A DNA stretch of 64,000 nt. Source: Atherix ibis (lineage: Eukaryota; Arthropoda; Insecta; Diptera; Athericidae). A model generated the notes under the pieces. That model was not told the origin of the DNA. It made no database searches and saw nothing but the letters and a program-made list of their open reading frames with translations. The position numbers were made by a program, and so were the translations under genes. Location: the NCBI GenBank assembly GCA_958298945.1, contig OY282610.1:49545667-49609666 (forward strand), given 5' to 3'. Positions 26,102-40,126 of the stretch are shown one piece after another; position 1 is the first letter of the stretch, and each line of letters begins with the position of its first letter.

Positions 26102-28390
26102 TTGTCAATCCACGATTTTTTTGGTCCAAACCATGGAGAAACATTCAAAATGCTTAAATTGCTGAAAACTGCATCGATTTTGGCCGAAATTTTCGGAAAA
26201 TACGATTTCTTGAAAAATGCAGTAAAATTGAAAATTTTCCTTTGGGGGACCCTTGGAAGATTTGTAATTTTTCCCGAAAATTTAACTTTTGTCAATCCAC
26301 GATTTTTTTGGTCCAAACCATGGAGAAACATTCAAAATGCCTAAATTGCTGAAAACTGCATCGATTTTGGCCGAAATTTTCGGAAAATACGATTTCTTGA
26401 AAAATGCAGTAAAATTGAAAATTTTCCTTTGGGGGACCCTTGGAAGATTTGTAATTTTTCTCGAAAATTTAACTTTTGTCAATCCACGATTTTTTTGGTC
26501 CAAACCATGGAGAAACATTCAAAATGCTTAAATTGCTGAAAACTGCATCGATTTTGGCCGAAATTTTCGGAAAATACGATTTCTTGAAAAATGCAGTAAA
26601 ATTGAAAATTTTCCTTTGCGGGACCCTTGGAAGATTTGTAATTTTTCTCGAAAATTTAACTTTTGTCAATCCACGATTTTTTTAGTCCAAACCATGGAGA
26701 AACATTCAAAATGCTTAAATTGCTGAAAACTGCATCGATTTTGGCCGAAATTTTCGGAAAATACGATTTCTTGAAAAATGCAGTAAAATTGAAAATTTTC
26801 CTTTGGGGGACCCTTGGAAGATTTGTAATTTTTCCCCAAAATTTAACTTTTGTCAATCCACGATTTTTTTGGTCCAAACCATAGAGAAACATTCAAAATG
26901 CTTAAATTGCTGAAAACTGCATCGATTTTGGCCGAAATTTTCGGAAAATACGATTTCTTGAAAAATGCAGTAAAATTGAAAATTTTCCTTTGGGGGACCC
27001 TTGGAAGATTTGTAATTTTTCTCGAAAATTTAACTTTTGTCAATCCACGATTTTTTTGGTCCAAACCATGGAGAAACATTCAAAATACTTAAATTGCTGA
27101 AAACTGCATCGATTTTGGCCGAAATTTTCGGAAAATACGATTTCTTGAAAAATGCAGTAAAATTGAAAATTTTCCTTTGGGAGACCCTTGGAAGATTTGT
27201 AATTTTTCTCGAAATTATAGCTTTTGTCAATCCACGATTTTTTTGGTCCAAACCATGGAGAAACATTAAAAATGCTTAAATTGCTGAAAACTGCATCGAT
27301 TTTGGCCGAAATTTTCGGAAAATACGATTTCTTGAAAAATGCAGTAAAATTGAAAAATTTCCTTTGGGGGACCCTTGGAAGATTTGTAATTTTTCTCGAA
27401 AATTTAACTTTTGTCAATCCACGATTTTTTTGGTCCAAACCATGGAGAAACATTCAAAATGCTTAAATTGCTGAAAACTGCATCGATTTTGGCCGAAATT
27501 TTCGGAAAATACGATTTCTTGAAAAATGCAGTAAAATTGAAAATTTTCCTTTGGGGGACCCTTGGAAGATGTAATTTTTCTCGAAAATTTAACTTTTGTC
27601 AATCCACGATTTTTTTGGTCCAAACCATGGAGAAACATTCAAAATACTTAAATTGCTGAAAACTGCATCGATTTTGGCCGAAATTTTCGGAAAATACGAT
27701 TTCTTGAAAAATGCAGTAAAATTTAAAATTTTCCTTTGAGGGACCCTTGGAAGATTTGTAATTTTTATCGAAATTATAGCTTTTGTCAATCCACGATTTT
27801 TTTGGTCCAAACCATGGAGAAACATTCAAAATGCTTAAATTGCTGAAAACTGCATCGATTTTGGCCGAAATTTTCGGAAAATACGATTTCTTGAAAAATG
27901 CAGTAAAATTGAAAATTTCCCTTTGGGGGACCCTTGGAAGATTTGTAATTTTTCTCGAAAATTTAACTTTTGTCAATCCACGATTTTTTTGGTCCAAACC
28001 ATGGAGAAACATTCAAAATGCTTAAATTGCTGAAAACTGCATCGATGTTGGCCGAAATTTTCGGAAAATACGATTTCTTGAAAAATGCAGTAAAATTGAA
28101 AATTTTCCTTTGGGGTACCCTTGGAAGATTTGTAATTTTTCCCGAAAATTTAACTTTTGTCAATCCACGATTTTTTTGGTCCAAACCATGGAGAAACATT
28201 CAAAATGCCTAAATTGCTGAAAACTGCATCGATTTTGGCCGAAATTTTCGGAAAATACGATTTTTTGAAAAATACAGTAAAATTGAAAATTTTCCTTTGG
28301 GGGACCCTTGGAAGATTTGTAATTTTTCTCGAAAATTTAACTTTTGTCAATCCACGATTTTTTTGGTCCAAACCATAGAGAAACATTCAA
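26102..28390. repeat. Sat1 HOR: about 1,868-bp 10-mer, partial second copy
   Basis: 'tttttcccgaaaattt' at about 26,269 and 28,137, and the following 'aaaatgcctaaattg' at about 26,334 and 28,202, are each offset by 1,868 bp (10 x 187 minus 2). The 2-bp deficit matches the short monomer near 27,571 (aagatgtaa for aagatttgtaa). Confidence 0.7.
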
Positions 28391-31300
28391 AATGCTTAAA
28401 TTGCTGAAAACTGCATCGCTTTTGGCCGAAATTTTCGGAAAATACGAATTCTTGAAAAATGCAGTAAAATTGAAAATTTTCCTTTGGGGGACCCTTGGAA
28501 GATTTGTAAATTTTCTCGAAAATTTAACTTTTGTCAATCCACGATTTTTTTGGTCCAAACCATGGAGAAACATTCAAAATACTTAAATTGCTGAAAACTG
28601 CATCGATTTTGGCCGAAATTTTCGGAAAATACGATTTCTTGAAAAATGCAGTAAAATTGAAAATTTTCCTTTGGGGGACCCTTGGAAGATTTGTAATTTT
28701 TCTCGAAATTATAGCTTTTGTCAATCCACGATTTTTTTGGTCCAAACCATGGAGAAACATTCAAAATGCTTAAATTGCTGAAAACTGCATCGATTTTGGC
28801 CGAAATTTTCGGAAAATACGATTTCTTGAAAAATGCAGCAAAATTGAAAATTTTCCTTTGGGGGACCCTTTAAAGATTTGTAATTTTTCTCGAAAATTTA
28901 ACTTCTGTCAATCTACGATTTTTTTGGTGCAAACCATGGAGAAACATTCAAAATGCTTAAATTGCTGAAAACTGCATCGATTTTGGCCGAAATTTTCGGA
29001 AAATACGATTTCTTGAAAAATGCAGTAAAATTGAAAATTTTCCTTTGGGGGACCCTTGGAAGATTTGTAATTTTTCTCGAAAATTTAACTTTTGTCAATC
29101 CACTATTTTTTTGGTCCAAACCATGCAGAAACATTCAAAATGCTTCAATTGCTGAAAACTGCATCGATTTTGGCCGAAATTTTCGGAAAATACGATTTCT
29201 TGAAAAATGCAGTAAAATTGAAAATTTTCCTTTGGGGGACCCTTGGAAGATTTGTAATTTTTCTCGAAAATTTAACTTTTGTCAATCCACGATTTTTTTG
29301 GTCCAAACCATGGAGAAACATTCAAAATACTTAAATTGCTGAAAACTGCATCGATTTTGGCCGAAATTTTCGGAAAATACGATTTCTTGAAAAATGCAGT
29401 AAAATTGAAAATTTTCCTTTGGGGGACCCTTGGAAGATTTTTAATTTTCCTCGAAATTATAGCTTTTGTCAATCCACGATTTTTTTGGTCCAAACCATGG
29501 AGAAACATTCAAAATGCTTAAATTGCTGAAAACTGCATCGATTTTGGCCGAAATTTTCGGAAAATACAATTTCTTGAAAAATGCAGTAAAATTGAAAATT
29601 TTCCTTTGGGGGACCCTTGGAAGATTTGTAATTTTTCTCGAAATTATAGCTTTTGTCAATCCACGATTTTTTTGGTCCAAACCATGGAGAAACATTCAAA
29701 ATGCTTAAATTGCTGAAAACTGCATCGATTTTGGCCGAAATTTTCGGAAAATACGATTTCTTGAAAAATGCAGTAAAATTGAAAATTTTTCTTTGGGGGA
29801 CCCTTTGAAGATTTGTAATTTTTCTCGAAAATTTAACTTTTGTCAATCCACGATTTTTTTGGTCCAAACCATGGAGAAACATTCAAAATGCTTAAATTGC
29901 TGAAAACTGCATCGATTTTGGCCGAAATTTTCGGAAAATACGATTTCTTGAAAAATGCAGTAAAATTGAAAATTTTCCTTTGGGGGACCCTTTGAAGATT
30001 TGTAATTTTTCTCGAAAATTTAACTTTTGTCAATCCACGATTTTTTTGGTCCAAACCATGGAGAAACATTCAAAATACTTAAATTGCTGAAAACTGCATC
30101 GATTTTGGCCGAAATTTTCGGAAAATACGATTTCTTGAAAAATGCAGTAAAATTGAAAATTTTCCTTTGGGGGACCCTTGGAAGATTTGTAATTTTTCTC
30201 GAAAATTTAACTTTTGTCAATCCACGATTTTTTTGGTCCAAACCATGGAGAAACATTCAAAATACTTAAATTGCTGAAAACTGCATCGATTTTGGCCGAA
30301 ATTTTCGGAAAATACGATTTCTTGAAAAATGCAGTAAAATTGAAAATTTTCCTTTGGGGGACCCTTGGAAGATTTGTAATTTTTCTCGAAAATTTAACTT
30401 TTGTCAATCCACGATGTTTTTGGTCCAAACCATGGAGAAACATTCAAAATGCTTAAATTGCTGAAAACTGCATCGATTTTGGCCGAAATTTTCGGAAAAT
30501 ACGATTTCTTGAAAAATGCAGTAAAATTGAAAATTTTCCTTTGGGGGACCCTTGGAAGATTTGTAATTTTTCTCGAACATTTAACTTTTGTCAATCCACG
30601 ATTTTTTTGGTCCAAACCATGGAGAAACATTCAAAATACTTAAATTGCAGAAAACTGCATCGATTTTGGCCGAAATTTTCGGAAAATACGATTTCTTGAA
30701 AAATGCAGTAAAATTGAAAATTTTCCTTTGGGGGACCCTTAGAAGATTTGTAATTTTTCTCGAAATTATAGCTTTTGTCAATCCACGATTTTTTTGGTCC
30801 AAACCATGGAGAAACATTCAAAATGCTTAAATTGCTGAAAACTGCATCGATTTTAACCGAAATTTTCGGAAAATACGATTTCTTGAATAATGCAGTAAAA
30901 TTGAAAATTTTCCTTTGGGGGACCCTTTGAAGATTTGTAATTTTTCTCGAAAATTTAACTTTTGTCAATCCACGATTTTTTTGGTCCAAACCATGGAGAA
31001 ACATTCAAAATGCTTAAATTGCTGAAAACTGCATCGATTTTGGCCGAAATTTTCGGAAAATACGATTTCTTGAAAAATGCAGTAAAATTGAAAATTTTCC
31101 TTTGGGGACCCTTGGAAGATTTGTAATTTTTCTCGAAAATTTAACTTTTGTCAATCCACGATTTTTTTGGTCCAAACCATGGAGAAACATTCAAAATGCT
31201 TAAATTGCTGAAAACTGCATCGATTTTGGCCGAAATTTTCGGAAAATACAATTTCTTGAAAAATGCAGTAAAATTGAAAATTTTCCTTTGGGGGACCCTT

Positions 31301-33385
31301 GGAAGATTTGTAATTTTTCTCGAAAATTTAACTTTTGTCAATCCACGATTTTTTTGGTCCAAACCATGGAGAAACATTCAAAATGCTTAAATTGCTGAAA
31401 ACTGCATCGATTTTGGCCGAAATTTTCGGAAAATACGATTTCTTGAAAAATGCAGTAAAATTGAAAATTTTCCTTTGGGGGACCCTTGGAAGATTTGTAA
31501 TTTTTCTCGAAAATTTAACTTTTGTCAATCCACGATTTTTTTGGTCCAAACCATGGAGAAACATTCAAAATACTTAAATTGCTGAAAACTGCATCGATTT
31601 TGGCCGAAATTTTCGGAAAATACGATTTCTTGAAAAATTCAGTAAAATTGAAAATTTTCCTTTGGGGGACCCTTGGAAGATTTGTAATTTTTCTCGAAAT
31701 TATAGCTTTTGTCAATCCACGATTTTTTTGGTCCAAACCATGGAGAAACATTCAAATTGCTTAAATTGCTGAAAACTGCATCGATTTTGGCCGAAATTTT
31801 CGGAAAATTCGATTTCTTGAAAAATGCAGTAAAATTGAAAATTTTCCTTTGGGGGACCCTTGGAAGATTTGTAATTTTTCTTGAAATTATAGCTTTTGTC
31901 AATCCACGATTTTTTTTGGTCCAAACCATGGAGAAACATTCAAAATGCTTAAATTGCTGAAAACTGCATCGATTTTGGCCGAAATTTTCGGAAAATACGA
32001 TTTCTTGAAAAATGCAATAAAATTGAAAATTTTCCTTTGGGGGACCCTTTGAAGATTTGTAATTTTTCTCGAAAGTTTAACTTTTGTCAATCCACGATTT
32101 TTTTGGTCCAAACCATGGAGAAACATTCAAAATGCTTAAATTGCTGAAAACTGCATCGATTTTGGCCGAAATTTTCGGAAAATACGATTTCTTGAAAAAT
32201 GCAGTAAAATTGAAAATTTTCCTTTGGGGGACCCTTGGAAGATTTGTAATTTTTCTCGAAAATTTAACTTTTGTCAATCCACGATTTTTTTGGTCCAAAC
32301 CATGGAGAAACATTCAAAATGCTTAAATTGCTGAAAACTGCATCGATTTTGGCCGAAATTTTCGGAAAATACAATTTCTTGAAAAATGCAGTAAAATTGA
32401 AAATTTTCCTTTGGGGGACCCTTGGAAGATTTGTAATTTTTCTCGAAAATTTAACTTTTGTCAATCCACGATTTTTTTGGTCCAAACCATGGAGAAACAT
32501 TCAAAATGCTTAAGTTGCTGAAAACTGCATCGATTTTGGCCGAAATTTTCGGCAAATACGATTTCCTGAAAAATGCAGTAAAATTGAAAATTTTCCTTTG
32601 GGGGACCCTTAGAAGATTTGTAATTTTTCTCGAAATTATAGCTTTTGTCAATCCACGATTTTTTTGGTCCAAACCATGGAGAAACATTCAAAATGCTTAA
32701 ATTGCTGAAAACTGCATCGATTTTGGCCGAAATTTTCGGAAAATACGATTTCTTGAAAAATGCAGTAAAATTGAAAATTTTCCTTTGGGGGACCCTTGGA
32801 AGATTTGTAATTTTTCTCGAAAATTTAACTTTTGTCAATCCACGATTTTTTTGGTCCAAACCATGGAAAAACATTCAAAATGCTTAAATTGCTGAAAACT
32901 GCATCGATTTTGGCCGAAATTTTCGGAAAATACGATTTCTTGAAAAATGCAGTAAAATTGAAAATTTTCCTTTGGGGGACCCTTGGAAGATTTGTAATTT
33001 TTCTCGAAATTATAGCTTTTGTCAATCCACGATTTTTTTGGTCCAAACCATGGAGAAACATTCAAAATGCTTAAATTGCTGAAAACTGCATCGATTTTGG
33101 CCGAAATTTTCGGAAAATACGATTTCTTGAAAAATGCAGTAAAATTGAAAATTTTCCTTTGGGGGACCCTTGGAAGATTTGTAATTTTTCTCGAGATTAT
33201 AGCTTTTGTCAATCCACGATTTTTTTAGTCCAAACCATGGAGAAACATTCAAAATGCTTAAATTGCTGAAAACTGCATCGATTTTGGCCGAAATTTTCGG
33301 AAAATACGATTTCTTGAAAAATGCAGTAAAATTGAAAATTTTCCTTTGGGGGACCCTTTGAAGATTTGTAATTTTTCTCGAAAAT

Positions 33386-33996
33386 TTAACTTTTGTCAAT
33401 CCACGATTTTTTTGGTCCAAACCATGGAGAAACATTCAAAATTTTTAAATTGCTGAAAACTGCATCGATTTTGGCCGAAATTTTCGGAAAATACGATTTC
33501 TTGAAAAATGCAGTAAAATTGAAAATTTTCCTTTGGGGGACCCTTTGAAGATTTGTAATTTTTCTCGAAAATTTAACTTTTGTCAATCCACGATTTTTTT
33601 GGTCCAAACCATGGAGAAACATTCAAAATTTTTAAATTGCTGAAAACTGCATCGATTTTGGCCGAAATTTTCGGAAAATACGATTTCTTGAAAAATGCAG
33701 TAAAATTGAAAATTTTCCTTTGGGGGACCCTTTGAAGATTTGTAATTTTTCTCGAAAATTTAACTTTTGTCAATCCACGATTTTTTTGGTCCAAACCATG
33801 GAGAAACATTCAAAATTTTTAAATTGCTGAAAACTGCATCGATTTTGGCCGAAATTTTCGGAAAATACGATTTCTTGAAAAATGCAGTAAAATTGAAAAT
33901 TTTCCTTTGGGGGACCCTTGGAAGATTTGTAATTTTTCTCGAAATTATAGCTTTTGTCAATCCACGATTTTTTTGGTCCAAACCATGGAGAAACAT
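33386..33996. repeat. Sat1: one monomer triplicated
   Basis: Three consecutive monomer boundaries carry the private change 'aaaatttttaaattg' (normal 'aaaatgcttaaattg'), near 33,438, 33,625 and 33,812, exactly 187 bp apart. The change is not seen elsewhere. This is the smallest amplification unit in the array. Confidence 0.85.
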
Positions 33997-34888
33997 TCAA
34001 AATGCTTAAATTGCTGAAAACTGCATCGATTTTGGCCGAAATTTTCGGAAAATACGATTTCTTGAAAAATGCAGTAAAATTGAAAATTTTCCTTTGGGGG
34101 ACCCTTGGAAGATTTGTAATTTTTCTCGAAAATTTAACTTTTGTCAATCCACGATTTTTTTGGTCCAAACCATGGAGAAACATTCAAAATGCTTAAATTG
34201 CTGAAAACTGCATAGATTTTGGCCGAAATTTTCGGAAAATACGATTTCTTGAAAAATGCAGTAAAATTGAAAATTTCCCTTTGGGGGACCCTTGGAAGAT
34301 TTGTAATTTTTCTCGAAAATTTAACTTTTGTCAATCCACGATTTTTTTGGTCCAAACCATGGAGAAACATTCAAAATGCTTAAATTGCTGAAAACTGCAT
34401 CGATTTTGGCCGAAATTTTCGGAAAATACAATTTCTTGAAAAATGCAGTAAAATTGAAAATTTTCCTTTGGGGGACCCTTGGAAGATTTGTAATTTTTCT
34501 CGAAAATTTAACTTTTGTCAATCCACGATTTTTTTGGTACAAACCATGGAGAAACATTCAAAATGCTTAAATTGCTGAAAACTGCATCGATTTTGGCCGA
34601 AATTTTCGGAAAATACGATTTCTTGAAAAATGCAGTAAAATTGAAAATTTTCCTTTGGGGGACCCTTGGAAGATTTGTAATTTTTCTCAAAAATTTAACT
34701 TTTGTCAATCCACGATTTTTTTGGTCCAAACCATGGAGAAACATTCAAAATGCTTAAATTGCTGAAAACTGCATCGATTTTGGCCGAAATTTTCGGAAAA
34801 TACGATTTCTTGAAAAATGCAGTAAAATTGAAAATTTTCCTTTGGGGGACCCTTGGAAGATTTGTAATTTTTCTCGAAAATTTAACTT

Positions 34889-37135
34889 TTGTCAATCCAC
34901 GATTTTTTTGGTCCAAACCATGGAGAAACATTCAAAATGCTTAAATTGCTGAAAACTGCATCGATTTTGGCCGAAATTTTCGGAAAATACGATTTCTTGA
35001 AAAATTGCAGTAAAATTGAAAATTTTCCTTTGGGGGACCCTTGGAAGATTTGTAATTTTTCTCGAAAATTTAACTTTTGTCAATCCACAATTTTTTTGGT
35101 CCAAACCATGGAGAAACATTCAAAATGTTTAAATTGCTGAAAACTGCATCGATTTTGGCCGAAATTTTCGGAAAATACAATTTCTTGAAAAATGCAGTAA
35201 AATTGAAAGTTTTCCTTTGGGGGACCCTTGGAAGATTTGTAATTTTTCTCGAAAATTTAACTTTTGTCAATCCACGATTTTTTTGGTCCAAACCATGGAG
35301 AAACATTCAAAATACTTAAATTGCTGAAAACTGCATCGATTTTGGCCGAAATTTTCGGAAAATACGATTTCTTGAAAAATGCAGTAAAATTGAAAATTTT
35401 CCTTTGGGGGACCCTTGGAAGATTTGTAATTTTTCTCGAAAATTTAACTTTTGTGAATCCACGATTTTTTTGGTCCAAACCATGGAGAAACATTCAAAAT
35501 GCTTAAATTGCTGAAAACTGCATCGATTTTGGCCGAAATTTTCGGAAAATACGATTTCTTGAAAAATGCAGTAAAATTGAAAATTTTCCTTTGGGGGACC
35601 CTTGGAAGATTTGTAATTTTTCTCGAAAATTTAACTTTTGTCAATCCACGATTTTTTTGGTCCAAACCATGGAGAAACATTCAAAATGCTTAAATTGCTG
35701 AAAACTGCATCGATTTTGGCCGAAATTTTCGGAAAATACGATTTCTTGAAAAATTGCAGTAAAATTGAAAATTTTCCTTTGGGGGACCCTTGGAAGATTT
35801 GTAATTTTTCTCGAAAATTTAACTTTTGTCAATCCACAATTTTTTTGGTCCAAACCATGGAGAAACATTCAAAATGTTTAAATTGCTGAAAACTGCATCG
35901 ATTTTGGCCGAAATTTTCGGAAAATACAATTTCTTGAAAAATGCAGTAAAATTGAAAGTTTTCCTTTGGGGGACCCTTGGAAGATTTGTAATTTTTCTCG
36001 AAAATTTAACTTTTGTCAATCCACGATTTTTTTGGTCCAAACCATGGAGAAACATTCAAAATACTTAAATTGCTGAAAACTGCATCGATTTTGGCCGAAA
36101 TTTTCGGAAAATACGATTTCTTGAAAAATGCAGTAAAATTGAAAATTTTCCTTTGGGGGACCCTTGGAAGATTTGTAATTTTTCTCGAAATTATAGCTTT
36201 TGTCAATCCACGATTTTTTTGGTCCAAACCATGGAAAAACATTCAAAATGCTTAAATTGCTGAAAACTGCATCGATTTTGGCCGAAATTTTCGGAAAATA
36301 CGATTTCTTGAAAAATGCAGTAAAATTGAAAATTTTCCTTTGGGGGACCCTTGGAAGATTTGTAATTTTTCTCGAAAATTTAACTTTTGTCAATCCACGA
36401 TTTTTTTGGTCCAAACCATGGAGAAACATTCAAAATACTTAAATTGCTGAAAACTGCATCGATTTTGGCCGAAATTTTCGGAAAATACGATTTCTTGAAA
36501 AATTGCAGTAAAATTGAAAATTTTCCTTTGGGGGACCCTTGGAAGATTTGTAATTTTTCTCGAAAATTTAACTTTTGTCAATCCACGATTTTTTTGGTCC
36601 AAACCATGGAGAAACATTCAAAATGTTTAAATTGCTGAAAACTGCATCGATTTTGGCCGAAATTTTCGGAAAATACAATTTCTTGAAAAATGCAGTAAAA
36701 TTGAAAATTTTCCTTTGGGGGACCCTTGGAAGATTTGTAATTTTTCTCGAAAATTTAACTTTTGTCAATCCACGATTTTTTTGGTCCAAACCATGGAGAA
36801 ACATTCAAAATACTTAAATTGCTGAAAACTGCATCGATTTTGGCCGAAATTTTCGGAAAATACGATTTCTTGAAAAATGCAGTAAAATTGAAAATTTTCC
36901 TTTGGGGGACCCTTGGAAGATTTGTAATTTTTCTCGAAAATTTAACTTTTGTCAATCCACGATTTTTTTGGTCCAAACCATGCAGAAACATTCAAAATGC
37001 TTAAATTGCAGAAAACTGCATCGATTTTGGCCGAAATTTTCGGAAAATACAATTTCTTGAAAAATGCAGTAAAATTGAAAATTTTCCTTTGGGGGACCCT
37101 TGGAAGATTTGTAATTTTTCTCGAAAATTTAAATT
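34889..37135. repeat. Sat1 HOR: 749-bp 4-mer, three copies
   Basis: A 1-bp insertion, 'gaaaaattgcagtaa', occurs near 35,002, 35,751 and 36,500, giving a 749-bp period (4 x 187 plus 1). The first two copies also share 'ccacaatttttttgg' and 'attgaaagttttcc'. The third lacks both and so is the most diverged. The extra base makes this HOR easy to recognise. Confidence 0.85.
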
Positions 37136-40126
37136 TTGTCAATCCACGATTTTTTTGGTCCAAACCATGGAGAAACATTCAAAATGTTTAAATTGCTGAA
37201 AACTGCATCGATTTTGGCCGAAATTTTCGGAAAATACAATTTCTTGAAAAATGCAGTAAAATTGAAAATTTTCCTTTGGGGGACCCTTGGAAGATTTGTA
37301 ATTTTTCTCGAAAATTTAACTTTTGTCAATCCACGATTTTTTTGGTCCAAACCATGGAGAAACATTCAAAATACTTAAATTGCTGAAAACAGCATCGATT
37401 TTGGCCGAAATTTTCGGAAAATACGATTTCTTGAAAAATGCAGTAAAATTGAAAATTTTCCTTTGGGGGACCCTTGGAAGATTTGTAATTTTTCTCGAAA
37501 TTATAGCTTTTGTCAATCCACGATTTTTTGGGTCCAAACCATGGAGAAACATTCAAAATGCTTAAATTGCTGAAAACTGCATCGATTTTGGCCGAAATTT
37601 TCGGAAAATACAATTTCTTGAAAAATGCAGTAAAATTGAAAATTTTCCTTTGGGGGACCCTTGGAAGATTTGTAATTTTTCTCGAAAATTTAACTTTTGT
37701 CAATCCACGATTTTTTTGGTCCAAACCATGGAGAAACATTCAAAATGCTTAAATTGCTGAAAACTGCATCGATTTTGGCCGAAATTTTCGGAAAATACGA
37801 TTTCTTGAAAAATGCAGTAAAATTGAAAATTTTCCTTTGGGGGACCCTAGGAAGATTTGTAATTTTTCTCGAAAATTTAACTTTTGTCAATCCACGATTT
37901 TTTTGGTCCAAACCATGGAGAAACATTGAAAATGCTTAAATTGCTGAAAAGTGCATCGATTTTGGCCGAAATTTTCGGAAAATACGATTTCTTGAAAAAT
38001 GCAGTAAAATTGAAAATTTTCCTTTGGGGGACCCTTGGAAGATTTGTAATTTTTCTCGAAATTTAACTTTTGTCAATCCACGATTTTTTTGGTCCAAACC
38101 ATGGAGAAACATTCAAAATGCTTAAATTGCTGAAAACTGCATCGATTTTGGCCGAAATTTTCGGAAAATACGATTTCTTGAAAAATGCAGTAAAATTGAA
38201 AATTTTCCTTTGGGGGACCCTTGGAAGATTTGTAATTTTTCTCGAAAATTTAACTTTTGTCAATCCACGATTTTTTTGGTCCAAACCATGGAGAAACATT
38301 CAAAATGCTTAAATTGCTGAAAACTGCATCGATTTTGGCCGAAATTTTCGGAAAATACGATTTCTTGAAAAATGCAGTAAAATTGAAAATTTTCCTTTGG
38401 GGGACCCTTGGAAGATTTGTAATTTTTCTCGAAAATTTAACTTTTGTCAATCCACGATTTTTTTGGTCCAAACCATGGAGAAACATTCAAAATGCTTAAA
38501 TTGCTGAAAACTGCATCGATTTTGGCCGAAATTTTCGGAAAATACGATTTCTTGAAAAATGCAGTAAAATTGAAAATTTTCCTTTGGGGGACCCTTGGAA
38601 GATTTGTAATTTTTCTCGAAATTATAGCTTTTGTCAATCCACGATTTTTTTGGTCTAAACCATGGAGAAACATTCAAAATGCTTAAATTGCTGAAAACTG
38701 CATCGATTTTGGCCGAAATTTTCGGAAAATACAATTTCTTGAAAAATGCAGTAAAATTGAAAATTTTCCTTTGGGGGACCCTTGGAAGATTTGTAATTTT
38801 TCTCGAAAATTTAACTTTTGTCAATCCACGATTTTTTTGGTCCAAACCATGGAGAAACATTCAAAATGCTTAAATTGCTGAAAACTGCATCGATTTTGGC
38901 CGAAATTTTCGGAAAATACGATTTCTTGAAAAATGCAGTAAAATTGAAAATTTTCCTTTGGGGGACCCTTGGAAGATTTGTAATTTTTCTCGAAAATTTA
39001 ACTTTTGTCAATCCACGATTTTTTTGGTCCAAACCATGGAGAAACATTCAAAATGCTTAAATTGCTGAAAAGTGCATCGATTTTGGCCGAAATTTTCGGC
39101 AAATACGATTTCTTGAAAAATGCAGTAAAATTGAAAATTTTCCTTTGGGGGACCCTTGGAAGATTTGTAATTTTTCTCGAAATTTAACTTTTGTCAATCC
39201 ACGATTTTTTTGGTCCAAACCATGGAGAAACATTCAAAATGCTTAAATTGCTGAAAACTGCATCGATTTTGGCCGAAATTTTCGGAAAATACGATTTCTT
39301 GAAAAATGCAGTAAAATTGAAAATTTTCCTTTGGGGGACCCTTGGAAGATTTGTAATTTTTCTCGAAAATTTAACTTTTGTCAATCCACGATTTTTTTGG
39401 TCCAAACCATGGAGAAACATTCAAAATGCTTAAATTGCTGAAAACTGCATCGATTTTGGCCGAAATTTTCGGAAAATACGATTTCTTGAAAAATGCAGTA
39501 AAATTGAAAATTTTCCTTTGGGGGACCCTTGGAAGATTTGTAATTTTTCTCGAAAATTTAACTTTTGTCAATCCACGATTTTTTTTGGTCCAAACCATGG
39601 AGAAACATTCAAAATGCTTAAATTGCTGAAAACTGCATCGATTTTGGCCGAAATTTTCGGAAAATACGATTTCTTGAAAAATGCAGTAAAATTGAAAATT
39701 TTCCTTTGGGGGACCCTTGGAAGATTTGTAATTTTTCTCGAAAATTTAACTTTTGTCAATCCACGATTTTTTTGGTCCAAACCATGGAGAAACATTCAAA
39801 ATGCTTAAATTGCTGAAAACTGCATCGATTTTGGCCGAAATTTTCGGAAAATACGATTTCTTGAAAAATGCAGTAAAATTGAAAATTTTCCTTTGGGGGA
39901 CCCTTGGAAGATTTGTAATTTTTCTCGAAAATTTAACTTTTGTCAATCCACGATTTTTTTGGTCCAAACCATGGAGAAACATTCAAAATGCTTAAATTGC
40001 TGAAAACTGCATCGATTTTGGCCGAAATTTTCGGAAAATACGATTTCTTGAAAAATGCAGTAAAATTGAAAATTTTCCTTTGGGGGACCCTTGGAAGATT
40101 TGTAATTTTTCTCGAAAATTTAACTT

